DNA of 39,593 nucleotides from an uncultured Prevotellaceae bacterium (lineage in GTDB: Bacteria > Bacteroidota > Bacteroidia > Bacteroidales > Muribaculaceae). Below, one piece after another: positions 21,495-29,007 of the stretch. Under the pieces are notes generated by a model. The model was not told where the DNA came from. It saw nothing but the letters and a program-made list of their open reading frames with translations, and searched no databases. The position numbers were made by a program, and so were the translations under genes. The DNA lies in contig CALGGO010000046.1 in assembly GCA_937916085.1 (NCBI GenBank), positions 1 through 39,593 of the forward strand. The letters are read 5' to 3'. Within the stretch, counting starts at the first letter, position 1, and every line of letters begins with the position of its first letter.

Positions 21495-22667
21495 TTAAAG
21501 GCTTTCGGTGAGGATGTCGGTAATATCCTCGGGCTTAAGGTTAAGATAGCCTGCAGGATAGACTACGGTAGTGCTTGTGATGCCTGGAATCATTTCGGCA
21601 GTTGCACCGAGTTCGCCAATAGTGAGAGGCAGCCCAATCTCAAGCATCCAATCCTTGAGAGCAGCAAGACCAGCCTCGGCAATTTGCTCGTCGGTCATTC
21701 CGTCGCCGCCAATGTTCCACACATTCTTGGCAAAACGCACAAACTTGGGCAAGCCTTCCTTCATGGCACGCTTGTAATAAGCCATAGAAACCGAAGCCAA
21801 GCAATATCCGTGAGGAGCATGTGTCCAAGCGCCAACGCTGTGACCAATCATGTGTACCATCCAATCCTCGTGCTTACCACAGCCAATGAGAGTGTTAAGA
21901 GCCCAAGTTGCAGTCCACATGATGTTAGAGCGAGCTTCATAGTCCTGTGGATTCTTCACAGCAATGCGCGATGCTGTAATGAGCGAGCGCATAAGTCCCT
22001 CAGAGAGATAATCGCTGGTATTGTCGTCGAAATCAGAGAAATATTGCTCCATGATGTGGTTCATTATGTCGTAGATGCCAGCCTTCATCTGATTGTCGGG
22101 GACAGTCATCGTGAACTTGGGATTCAGAATCGAGAACTTGGGCATGAGACGGTCGTCAAACACGTGGCCCACCTTGAAATTGTGCTCGGCATCGGTAATC
22201 ACCGTTCCGGCATTCATTTCGGAACCAGTGCCAGCCATTGTGAGCACGCAAGCCACAGGCAACAGACGCTGGTCGGCAGCAGGCTGCTCCTGCTTGAGCC
22301 AGAACTTGTCCCAATAGTCGCCATCGCAGAACACCGAAGCGGCAACTGCCTTAGAGTAGTCGCACACACTGCCACCGCCGAGGGCGAGGATAAGGTCAAC
22401 ATTGTTGTCACGTGCAATTTTCACACCCTCATTCAGTTTCTCCAGAGTGGGATTGCTCATCACACCAGGATTCTCAATAACGGTTTTGCCAGCTTCGTTG
22501 AGAATTGCGACTACCTGATCGTAGATACCATTGCGTTTCACGCTGCCACTGCCGTAGTTGAGCAACACAACAGGTCCAAAGTTCTTCAACTCATCCTTGA
22601 GAAAATTCAAAGACTCATCACCAAAATACAATTTGGTGGGATTGTGGTAAGAAAAATTTCCTAACAT
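21495..22667 (-). CDS. Iron-containing alcohol dehydrogenase (YqhD/BDH type)
   Basis: The 390-residue enzyme belongs to the group III metal-dependent alcohol dehydrogenases. It has the NAD(P) region NYGSGSVKRNGIYDQV and the glycine loop GGGSVCDYSK (about 98-107). It also has MAGTGSEMN and the metal-binding histidines in GHSVGAWTHAPHGYCLA (about 275-291). The GGGS-D and SVKRNG features resemble YqhD/butanol dehydrogenase, which use NADPH to reduce a wide range of aldehydes. It is the last gene of the ten-gene redox operon, 26 bp after the CMD-cupin gene. Aldehyde detoxification is the simplest role, but the substrate cannot be read from sequence. Confidence 0.9.
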   Translation of the reverse strand: MLGNFSYHNPTKLYFGDESLNFLKDELKNFGPVVLLNYGSGSVKRNGIYDQVVAILNEAGKTVIENPGVMSNPTLEKLNEGVKIARDNNVDLILALGGGSVCDYSKAVAASVFCDGDYWDKFWLKQEQPAADQRLLPVACVLTMAGTGSEMNAGTVITDAEHNFKVGHVFDDRLMPKFSILNPKFTMTVPDNQMKAGIYDIMNHIMEQYFSDFDDNTSDYLSEGLMRSLITASRIAVKNPQDYEARSNIMWTATWALNTLIGCGKHEDWMVHMIGHSVGAWTHAPHGYCLASVSMAYYKRAMKEGLPKFVRFAKNVWNIGGDGMTDEQIAEAGLAALKDWMLEIGLPLTIGELGATAEMIPGITSTTVVYPAGYLNLKPEDITDILTESL

Positions 22668-22693
22668 AAATTGATAATTTTATTGGTTATTAA

Positions 22694-23782
22694 TTATTTC
22701 ACTTTGTTGTAAACATCGTCGGTGACGGGCTCGAGCCACTCGTTGCTGGCTCCTGGCTGCACGTCCTTGTGGTAGGTGAGGTGCTGGAACCACGAGTCGC
22801 GGGCAGCGCCGTGCCAGTGCTTAGCTTCGGCAGGGATGGCGATTATGGTGCCTGGTGTCATCTCAACAGGCTCTTTGCCCCACTCTTGATACCATCCACG
22901 ACCAGCAACGCAAATGAGCACTTGCACCTGCTTGTGGTGAACATGCCAATTATTGCGGCATCCAGGCTCAAAAGTCACATTAAAGATTCCTCCACCCATG
23001 TCGGCAAGATAGCTGTTGCCAATGAAATACTGTGCATAGGCATCGTTGGGATTGCCCTTGGGCCACACGTTGAAGTCAACAGTTTCAACCGCAGCGGGTT
23101 GTGGTTCGTTGAACACCTGAGCCATCATCTTCTTGGCACGATTGGCCTCGGCCTCTCCTACCCTTTGTTGCAGTACCAATGGTATCTCATGCAGTTGAGC
23201 GTCGGTCACACCCATGTTGCGGGCTCCGCTGATGTGCGCCATGAGCTGCGGCTCACAACCTGGCAGAGCCGAAATCGCCGAAACGGTGACAATCTCACGG
23301 TCGGCAAACGAGAGGTTGTTACGAGCGAAGATGTCGCCAAAGAGGTGCGCCTTGAGATAGTAGTCGGTCTGGGGCGCAAATTCATAGTTGAATGGACGTC
23401 CCGAGAGTTTAGTCTGCACTTCGGTGCCTTGTTTCAGTGCGTCGTAGTTCTTGGGCAGTGGATCGGCATCGCGACCAGCCTCGGTCTTCTTGCCAGCCTC
23501 GGTGCGCTCCTTGATTACTTGTTGCAAAGCTCCTAAGGCATTGAGCGAACGAGGAAAACCAGTGTAGGCATAGAGTTGCGACAGCGCCTCTTTGACTTCG
23601 CTAATTGTCAGCCCACCATCAAATCCTTCGTCAAGTGCCTTTTTCAGCCCATCAATGTTACCCTTAGCCTCGCAAGCAGCAATTGCCACGAGAGCCTGTT
23701 GTCTTGTTGTAAGTGCCATATATTGTGCTTTAATTTGCAGCGACATAAATAAAACTGTCGCCATTATTATTAACTTTTTCAT
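22694..23782 (-). CDS. Exported carboxymuconolactone decarboxylase-cupin fusion protein
   Basis: The 362-residue protein has a signal peptide (MKKLIIMATVLFMSLQIKAQ) and an AhpD/CMD-like helical region in two halves (about 25-105 and 130-225, with FADREIVTVSAISALPGCEPQLMAHISGARNMGVT). A cupin at about 245-350 carries the metal ligands in WHVHHKQVQVLICVAGRGWYQEWG and KHWHGAARD. In the CMD half the usual CxxC/C-x-x-H redox pair is reduced to one Cys (GCEPQLMAH), so decarboxylase or peroxidase action is doubtful. The two-domain form is common in Bacteroidetes redox operons, though normally without export. It lies 12 bp from the aldo/keto reductase gene and is part of the operon. Confidence 0.85.
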   Translation of the reverse strand: MKKLIIMATVLFMSLQIKAQYMALTTRQQALVAIAACEAKGNIDGLKKALDEGFDGGLTISEVKEALSQLYAYTGFPRSLNALGALQQVIKERTEAGKKTEAGRDADPLPKNYDALKQGTEVQTKLSGRPFNYEFAPQTDYYLKAHLFGDIFARNNLSFADREIVTVSAISALPGCEPQLMAHISGARNMGVTDAQLHEIPLVLQQRVGEAEANRAKKMMAQVFNEPQPAAVETVDFNVWPKGNPNDAYAQYFIGNSYLADMGGGIFNVTFEPGCRNNWHVHHKQVQVLICVAGRGWYQEWGKEPVEMTPGTIIAIPAEAKHWHGAARDSWFQHLTYHKDVQPGASNEWLEPVTDDVYNKVK

Positions 23783-23794
23783 TGCCGTTTTATT

Positions 23795-24829
23795 TTATTT
23801 GTTCTTACTTGCTTTCACCCACACTGGTTCCTCACTCATTGTGGGTTTGTTAACTGCCATCACACCCGAAAGGTTGTGAGGCACATAGGGCTCCTCAAGA
23901 TAACGGATGTCATCGGCAGTGAGTTGAATATCGAGCGCCCTTACCGCACCCTCGATGTGATGCAGCTTAGTGGCTCCCACGATGGACGACTCCACTTTTG
24001 TGAGCAGCCACGCCAGCGAAATCTGTGTCATCTCCACTCCATAACGGTCGGCAAGTTCCACGACGCGCTCTACAATGCGATTATCTTGCTCAGCTGTACT
24101 GTCGTACTTGAAATGCATGAACGAGTCCTTCTCTTGTCGCAGAGAAGTTTCCCCAGGGCGCTTGGCCAGTTTGCCCGAAGCCAGTGCACTATAGGGTGTC
24201 ATGGCTATATTCTCCTCACGGCAGAAGGGGAACATCTCGCGCTCTTCCTCACGCATAATCAGATTATAGTGATTTTGCACCGAGATAAACTTTGCCCATC
24301 CTTTCTTCTCAGCAAGGGCATTCATCTTAGCCACTTGATAGGCATAAGCGTTGGCAATGCCAATATAACGCACTTTGCCTGACTCTACGGCCTCATTCAT
24401 GCCATCAAGGATTTCCTCGGCAGGAGTCTTGTAATCCCAGATGTGGTAGATATAAAGGTCCACATAGTCCATGCCCAGATGCTGCAAACTGCTGTCGATG
24501 CAGTTGAGAACATGCTGGCGGCCGTTGATGCCACGCTCAATCTCCTCGTCGGTGCGAGGCAAGAACTTCGTGGCGACAACCACATCTTCACGCTTTGCCA
24601 TATCACGCAAGGCACGTCCCACAAACTGTTCGGATGTACCCAACTGATAAGCGATGGCTGTGTCGAAGAAATTCACACCTAGGTCGAGCGAGCGACGGAT
24701 AATCTCACGCGTAGGCTCCTCACCAATGGTCCATGAATGCTGTCCAATGGTTGGATCACCAAAGCCCATGCAGCCAAGGCAGATGCGCGACACACGCAAG
24801 TCGGAGTTCCCAAGTTTTACGTATTCCAT
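23795..24829 (-). CDS. Aldo/keto reductase
   Basis: The 344-residue protein shows the AKR barrel signatures: GNSDLRVSRICLGCMGFG at the start and FFDTAIAYQLGTSEQFVGRAL, which holds the catalytic Asp and Tyr. VVVATKF holds the catalytic Lys, and YVDLYIYHIWDYKTP the His. The NADPH-binding end is present (SIVGATKLHHIEGAV). The sequence resembles the long AKR type such as YajO/PhrB-like or AKR13, with the usual size. It would reduce a small aldehyde or ketone with NADPH in the cytosol. The start is one base from the stop of the monooxygenase gene upstream, so the genes are translationally linked in the operon. Confidence 0.92.
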   Translation of the reverse strand: MEYVKLGNSDLRVSRICLGCMGFGDPTIGQHSWTIGEEPTREIIRRSLDLGVNFFDTAIAYQLGTSEQFVGRALRDMAKREDVVVATKFLPRTDEEIERGINGRQHVLNCIDSSLQHLGMDYVDLYIYHIWDYKTPAEEILDGMNEAVESGKVRYIGIANAYAYQVAKMNALAEKKGWAKFISVQNHYNLIMREEEREMFPFCREENIAMTPYSALASGKLAKRPGETSLRQEKDSFMHFKYDSTAEQDNRIVERVVELADRYGVEMTQISLAWLLTKVESSIVGATKLHHIEGAVRALDIQLTADDIRYLEEPYVPHNLSGVMAVNKPTMSEEPVWVKASKNK

Positions 24830-24830
24830 A

Positions 24831-25163
24831 TTATCTCTGTTTTTTGAATATCAGTTTCATTGTCTCAGAATCGAGTGGCTCCATGGCTGGAAGTTTTAAG
24901 TCCTTTACCATGTGAAGCGTGCCCTGCTTGTATTTCTGGAAGTGGCCGGTCTTGAGGTGGCTTTGGTAAGCATCTTCGGATGCATAGATTTCGAGGATGC
25001 GGATGAGATTGGGATTCTCAGCGCTCTGCATCGGGAAAAGGCAGATTACGCCAGGCTCGCGCTCAACACTGAGGCGGTCAACCTCGTTGGCAAAAGCCAA
25101 GTACTCCGTGAGATACTGAGGATAGACCTCAATCTCGGCGATGCGAACGAGCATCTTTGCCAT
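24831..25163 (-). CDS. Antibiotic biosynthesis monooxygenase-domain protein
   Basis: From the ATG at 25163 the protein has 110 residues and starts MAKMLVRIAEIEVYPQYLTEYLAF. The ABM/YgiN-like ferredoxin fold follows with EVDRLSVEREPGVICLFPMQSAENPNLIRILEIYASEDAYQSHLKTGHFQKY, the classical end of this domain with a conserved His in the fourth strand region. Such small dimers act as quinol or heme-type monooxygenases without cofactor. The open frame continues upstream to 25235 and encodes ILWKNAKWLLGQ, which looks like the C-terminus of an amidohydrolase. That extension is probably a remnant and not part of this protein. The gene is inside the redox operon, next to an aldo/keto reductase. Confidence 0.75.
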   Translation of the reverse strand: MAKMLVRIAEIEVYPQYLTEYLAFANEVDRLSVEREPGVICLFPMQSAENPNLIRILEIYASEDAYQSHLKTGHFQKYKQGTLHMVKDLKLPAMEPLDSETMKLIFKKQR

Positions 25164-25199
25164 ATCAGTCTTCTCAGCCGTCGATTTTTCGTTTGATTG

Positions 25200-25480
25200 A
25201 CCAAGCAACCACTTCGCATTCTTCCACAATATCATTTCTTTGGTTGAGGAGCAGCCAACGTCAACACCGAAGTCTCAACGCCGGCCTCATTCATCCACTT
25301 GAGATGTCCCTCTACATCATATTTTGGCAGAGGGAAACCCTCGTCCAATAATCGGCCTTCACTTTCAAGTGCCGACACAAACTCAGGAGAGATGAGGTGA
25401 CTATGCACATCAATCACGCCTTGAGCATAACCTTTAGTTGCTATGAAGGTCGTCATCAAAAAAAAGATGGCGACTTTCAT
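25200..25480 (-). pseudogene. Amidohydrolase_2-family gene with large internal deletion
   Basis: From the ATG at 25480 the frame encodes a signal peptide (MKVAIFFLMTTFIATKGYAQ) and the first strand of a TIM-barrel amidohydrolase, VIDVHSHL with the metal-binding His-x-His. EGHLKWMNEAGVETSVLTLAAPQP follows, then a stop at 25232. Family members (6-methylsalicylate or ACMS decarboxylase-like) are about 300-340 residues, so roughly 200 are missing. Immediately after, in another frame, comes ILWKNAKWLLGQ, which resembles the last helix of these enzymes ('NAKRLL'). The gene therefore seems to have lost its middle and now runs straight into the monooxygenase gene. It cannot be active. Confidence 0.7.
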
Positions 25481-25522
25481 GCTAAGATGAGTATTTTTTA
25501 AATCTACTTTCATTACTATGAA

Positions 25523-25969
25523 CTAATAAGTTGAGGCCTGGCTACTAGTGAAAGACCATTGGCCATCACGCTTGACCAGTTGAAATGTGAGTTGCAATTG
25601 CCATGTGTGTTTGCCACCACCAAAAACTGCTGCAGTTACACGACTGCGCCCTGTGAGGGTAGCTCTATCTCCATCGATGGCTACGTCCATTTGCTCATGC
25701 TCGGCACTGTAATAGTTGAGTGTACCATCGGCAATAGCATTGATATATTCGTGCTTTGACTGTCGCATGCCTGTCATGTGAATCAGCACAAACTCGTTGG
25801 CATGAATACTGTTGAGAGTGGCAGTGTCCTTCTCTACCATTGCTTGATACATGTGATTATAAAGTTCTATTATCTGTTGCCTATCGTTCATTGTCCTGTC
25901 GCTTATTTTTTGTTGTGAACATAATGAGAGAGCCAGAACTGCCGACAAAATAATTAACGTCAATCGCAT
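25523..25969 (-). CDS. DUF4440/NTF2-like protein with N-terminal hydrophobic leader
   Basis: The 148-residue protein begins with MRLTLIILSAVLALSLCSQQ, a hydrophobic leader with a Cys at 17 in an imperfect lipobox. It is followed by a DUF4440/SnoaL-like domain (MNDRQQIIELYNHMYQAMVEKDTATLNSIHANEFVLIHMTG...). The domain forms a cone-shaped dimer and in different families is an isomerase, a hydrolase or only a binder. A second possible start, Met27, is where cytosolic relatives begin. The ATG overlaps the stop of the SDR gene by one base (TAATG), so translation is coupled. The function in the redox operon is unknown. Confidence 0.75.
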   Translation of the reverse strand: MRLTLIILSAVLALSLCSQQKISDRTMNDRQQIIELYNHMYQAMVEKDTATLNSIHANEFVLIHMTGMRQSKHEYINAIADGTLNYYSAEHEQMDVAIDGDRATLTGRSRVTAAVFGGGKHTWQLQLTFQLVKRDGQWSFTSSQASTY

Positions 25970-26802
25970 TAGTGAGTATGTTTCAAATATTGCAAATCAC
26001 CATACCAGTAGCTTGCTGTGCAACCGCCGTCAATGAGAAAATCGGCACCACTGATGAAACGGCCACGACTTGACATCAAGAATTCTGCTAGGTCGCCAAC
26101 TTCGTCGGGTGTTCCTGCACGTCGAGCAGGCATACCCTCAATCATGCGTAGATAACCGTCCTTGCGAGGTCCATGTAGCTCATCGTTGGCCAACGGAGTA
26201 ATGATGATACCTGGTGAAATGCTATTGATTGTAGCACTACGACGCCCCCATCGAGTTGCCTCATACATGACACGAAGCACATTGCAGCGCTTTGAGTACT
26301 GGTAGGCCTTGAGGGTGTCGTCAATACTCTTAAGGAATGGAAGTTCAAGCAATTGATCAACTGGAGTTGTTGCCAATGCCTCATTCTGCTCCTGTGACAA
26401 TGCAGGCAGACGATGGCCGCTTTGTGATGATATTATCACACCTGAACCGCCTTCAGCTATCATTTTGCCAAACTCCTCTAGCAGCACGCTAGTTCCGTAG
26501 AGGTCAACCTGTAGGATTTCCTCAACAGGAGCTTGTGATGGCGATACGCCAGCTGCATTTACCAGATTGGAAATCTCTCCACTACTGGTGGCAAAGTCCA
26601 CTAAGCGCAGAATGTCGTCCTTAGAACCGAGGTCGCACTTTATTGTCGAGCACTCGAAGCCAGCATTCTCGAGTGTAGCAGCTGCTTGCTGTGCATTCTC
26701 GAGCGAATAGTCGGCCAAAACAATGTGCTTACCCGCCGACACTCGACGAATGATTGCCTGTCCGATGCTACCAGCACCTACCAATACCGAAACCTGTTTC
26801 AT
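25969..26802 (-). CDS. Short-chain dehydrogenase/reductase
   Basis: The 277-residue protein has an SDR fold: an altered nucleotide loop VGAGSIGQAI (8-17) in place of TGxxxGIG, the NAAG motif (82-85), the catalytic serine near SSQSG (125-129), YxxxK at Tyr167/Lys171, and the C-terminal SGADFLIDGGC. The loop GAGSIG is unlike the classic SDRs and is closer to that of relatives annotated as hydroxysteroid or NAD(P)-dependent SDRs. Asp31 after the second strand suggests NAD(H). The cytosolic enzyme would oxidise or reduce an alcohol/ketone. It is placed between the second aldo/keto reductase and the NTF2-like gene. Confidence 0.9.
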   Translation of the reverse strand: MKQVSVLVGAGSIGQAIIRRVSAGKHIVLADYSLENAQQAAATLENAGFECSTIKCDLGSKDDILRLVDFATSSGEISNLVNAAGVSPSQAPVEEILQVDLYGTSVLLEEFGKMIAEGGSGVIISSQSGHRLPALSQEQNEALATTPVDQLLELPFLKSIDDTLKAYQYSKRCNVLRVMYEATRWGRRSATINSISPGIIITPLANDELHGPRKDGYLRMIEGMPARRAGTPDEVGDLAEFLMSSRGRFISGADFLIDGGCTASYWYGDLQYLKHTH

Positions 26803-26813
26803 TGCACAATTTT

Positions 26814-27659
26814 TTATCCGTAGTTTTCAATCAGATATTTCACGAACTGTGGGTCGCCAAAGTTGATGGTGCCGGTGTCGTGCTGGTTGAGATTGGAAAT
26901 AAGCGCCATGTCGTCGTTGCAGAGAGTGAAGTCGAAAACGTTGAGATTCTGCTCCATGCGCTCGCGGTGAGTGCTCTTGGGGATAGCCACAATGCCACGC
27001 TGGGTGAGCCAGCGAAGGGCTACCTGAGCTGCGCTCTTGCCATACTTTGCTCCAATGTCGGTGAGCACTTTGCTCTTGACAACACCGTCAACACCTTGGC
27101 CACCCAAAGGTCCCCATGCCATCATCTTGGTGCCGAATTCGGCAAGTATGGGCTCAATGTCGGTCTGCTGGATGATTGTGTTGCATTGCAGCTGATTCAC
27201 CATGGGTTTCACGTCAACATAGTGAGCGAAATCAAAGAAACGCCCTGCCTGGAAGTTGCTCACGCCAATGGCGCGCACCTTTCCGTCGCGATAGGCTTTT
27301 TCCATTGCTCGCCAGGTGCCGAACACGTCGCCGTAGGCTTGGTGGATGAGCAGCAGGTCGATGTAATCGGTCTGCAGTTTGCGCAGACTCTCGTCAATGC
27401 TCTGTGCTGCCTTTTCCTCACCTGCATTGGCAATCCACACTTTCGTCACGAGGAAAAGGTCTTCGCGCTTTAGTCCACTCTTGCGCCAAGCGTTGCCCAC
27501 GCCCTCCTCGTTTTGATAGGCTTGCGCCGTGTCGATGAGACGATATCCCACACTCAAGGCATCGCTCACGCAATGCTCACACTCTTCAGGACTCACCAGG
27601 AAGACTCCATAGCCCAGCAATGGCATCTCAACTCCGTTAGATAGCTTTAGATATTCCAT
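26814..27659 (-). CDS. Aldo/keto reductase (AKR5/2,5-diketogluconate reductase type)
   Basis: The 281-residue protein has the complete AKR signature: LSNGVEMPLLGYGVF, RLIDTAQAYQNEEGVGNAW (Asp and Tyr of the tetrad), LFLVTKVW (Lys), and YIDLLLIHQAYGDVFGTWRAME (His). The cofactor region AIPKSTHRERMEQNLNVFDF follows. Size and motifs place it with AKR5 enzymes such as 2,5-diketo-D-gluconate reductase or glyoxal/methylglyoxal reductase, with NADPH as reductant. It lies 18 bp after the flavodoxin gene. Together with the longer aldo/keto reductase, SDR and Fe-ADH it gives the operon four separate carbonyl-reducing enzymes. Confidence 0.93.
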   Translation of the reverse strand: MEYLKLSNGVEMPLLGYGVFLVSPEECEHCVSDALSVGYRLIDTAQAYQNEEGVGNAWRKSGLKREDLFLVTKVWIANAGEEKAAQSIDESLRKLQTDYIDLLLIHQAYGDVFGTWRAMEKAYRDGKVRAIGVSNFQAGRFFDFAHYVDVKPMVNQLQCNTIIQQTDIEPILAEFGTKMMAWGPLGGQGVDGVVKSKVLTDIGAKYGKSAAQVALRWLTQRGIVAIPKSTHRERMEQNLNVFDFTLCNDDMALISNLNQHDTGTINFGDPQFVKYLIENYG

Positions 27660-27677
27660 GATTGTAATTGTTGATTA

Positions 27678-28313
27678 TTAGTAGCCTAAACCTTTGAGCC
27701 AATTCTCAACTTTACCCTTGCCCGAGCGCACGTCGTGACCATAGATGCTGAATCCACGCTGCACATTGGCTCCAGGGAATGCCTTTTTCACGTCGTCGAC
27801 GCAATTGGCAAGTCCGCTGCCCTCATGAGTAGTGAATGGGATAACTGTCTTGCCCTTCAGGTCGTTAGCGTGCTTCTTGAAGAAGGTGAACATCACCTGT
27901 GGATAGGTGCCCCACCACACTGGTCCGCCAATGAAGATGGTGTCATACTGCGACAAGTTCTCGATATCGCCCTCGTAGGGAGGCAGCTCGCCGTTGCGGG
28001 CCTCCTCCTGGGCAAGGTTGATTAGTGGCGTATAGGCCATGCCGTCGTACTTGTGAGTTACAATCTCAAACTGGTCGGCACCAGCGATTTCACTTATGTA
28101 GTCGGCAACAATCTTAGTGTTGCCAACCTCAATGTTACCTACTGCGTAGTTGTCGCCCGCATGCGAGAAGAACACTACCAATGCTTTACCTTTATTTTCC
28201 ATAGATTTATTATTGTTTTGCGTTGTATTATCACTTATACTGTTGCCATTGCAGGCCGTCGAAATCAGTAAACAAAATACTGATGCGAGAATATACTTAA
28301 ATGACTTAAACAT
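27678..28313 (-). CDS. Flavodoxin with lipoprotein signal peptide
   Basis: Starting at the ATG at 28313 (MFKSFKYILASVFCLLISTACNGN) the protein has 211 residues and a lipobox LISTAC. After a Ser/Asn-rich linker the flavodoxin_4 fold begins at KALVVFFSHAGDNYAVG, the loop that holds the FMN phosphate. IFIGGPVWWGTYPQVMFTFF then holds the aromatic residues that stack on the flavin. A second possible start at Met51 (ATG at 28202, MENKGKALVVFF) is where cytosolic flavodoxins of this group begin, so two forms might be made. The gene follows the SnoaL-like gene by 11 bp. An electron carrier for the operon's reductases is the likely role. Confidence 0.85.
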   Translation of the reverse strand: MFKSFKYILASVFCLLISTACNGNSISDNTTQNNNKSMENKGKALVVFFSHAGDNYAVGNIEVGNTKIVADYISEIAGADQFEIVTHKYDGMAYTPLINLAQEEARNGELPPYEGDIENLSQYDTIFIGGPVWWGTYPQVMFTFFKKHANDLKGKTVIPFTTHEGSGLANCVDDVKKAFPGANVQRGFSIYGHDVRSGKGKVENWLKGLGY

Positions 28314-28324
28314 GGTCAAACTCT

Positions 28325-28759
28325 TTATCCTAAACTTTGATTTGTTGACCACTCGAAGTGCTGTTCACGCTCGCTAATCCACCAGCGGCCGTCAATTTTC
28401 ACATACTTGTCATAGTAACGCACTGCATGGGTAGTGAGCACGTCTTTACCTTCCTGTTCAGTCACCAATGTGGCCAAGGCATAACAAGTGCCTGTGGCGT
28501 GAGTCTCGTCAACGAACTCAACGTTCTGCTGTCCATTCATGTGGAACGACACTTTGGCTGCGCCAAATGCTTTGTACTGCTTAATCATGTCCTGAACATC
28601 GCGAGCCTGCATTCCCAGAGTTTCACCAAAGTAAACATCAAGCTTGATGTCAGGGCGGAAAATCTCAACGTAGCAGTCCTGATTGTTCTTATCACTCTCG
28701 GTTGCATAGAAATCTACTAAAGCCTTCAACTCCATGCGGTCTTGCATTCTGAAATCCAT
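28325..28759 (-). CDS. SnoaL/NTF2-like protein, first gene of the redox operon
   Basis: The 144-residue protein (MDFRMQDRMELKALVDFYATESDKNNQDCYVEIFRPDIKLDVYFG...) is a SnoaL_4-type cone fold that in related proteins serves as a hydroxylase, dehydratase or isomerase. It has no leader, so it is cytosolic. A conserved aromatic/acidic pocket is visible in YYDKYVKIDGRWWISEREQHFEW. It begins the minus-strand operon and is divergent from the AraC regulator gene. A minus-strand TAATTTTG lies at 28796-28789, without a clear TTTG 20 nt upstream, so activation by the regulator seems likely. Confidence 0.8.
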   Translation of the reverse strand: MDFRMQDRMELKALVDFYATESDKNNQDCYVEIFRPDIKLDVYFGETLGMQARDVQDMIKQYKAFGAAKVSFHMNGQQNVEFVDETHATGTCYALATLVTEQEGKDVLTTHAVRYYDKYVKIDGRWWISEREQHFEWSTNQSLG

Positions 28760-28823
28760 TGTTATTCTGTTTTAAAAGTTTGACACTGCAAAATTACTAC
28801 TGTTTTTTGACTTAAAAGTTTCA

Positions 28824-28851
28824 CAAAAAGCACCACAATTTTCACTTTTTG
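28824..28851. promoter_or_regulatory. Candidate operator between AraC gene and redox operon
   Basis: Inverted repeat CAAAAAG (28824-28830) and CTTTTTG (28845-28851) in the 250-bp divergent region. The spacing fits a dimer-binding site, but the repeat is A/T-rich and could be chance. Confidence 0.35.
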
Positions 28852-28884
28852 CACAAAATATTCTTTTTCTTTTAAAATATTGTG

Positions 28885-28892
28885 TATTTTTG
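28885..28892 (+). promoter_or_regulatory. -7 box of the AraC regulator promoter
   Basis: TATTTTTG followed by CAAC; the -33 position has only TTCT. The regulator start is about 115 bp downstream. Confidence 0.35.
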
Positions 28893-28909
28893 CAACAAAC
28901 GAATTTATA

Positions 28910-28995
28910 GGTGAGAGGGGAGAGTGAGGGGGAAGAGTTTCCGATTCCCTCCGAAATTTGCAGGTGAGAGAGAAGAGTTCCCGAAGCCCCGAAAA
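28910..28995. repeat. Two degenerate GGTGAGAG...GAAGAGTT repeat units
   Basis: AGGTGAGAG followed by GAAGAGTTTCCGATTCC recurs about 50 bp later as AGGTGAGAG and GAAGAGTTCCCGAAGCC. Both lie in the leader of the AraC gene. Confidence 0.6.
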
Positions 28996-29007
28996 ACGAT
29001 AAACGAT

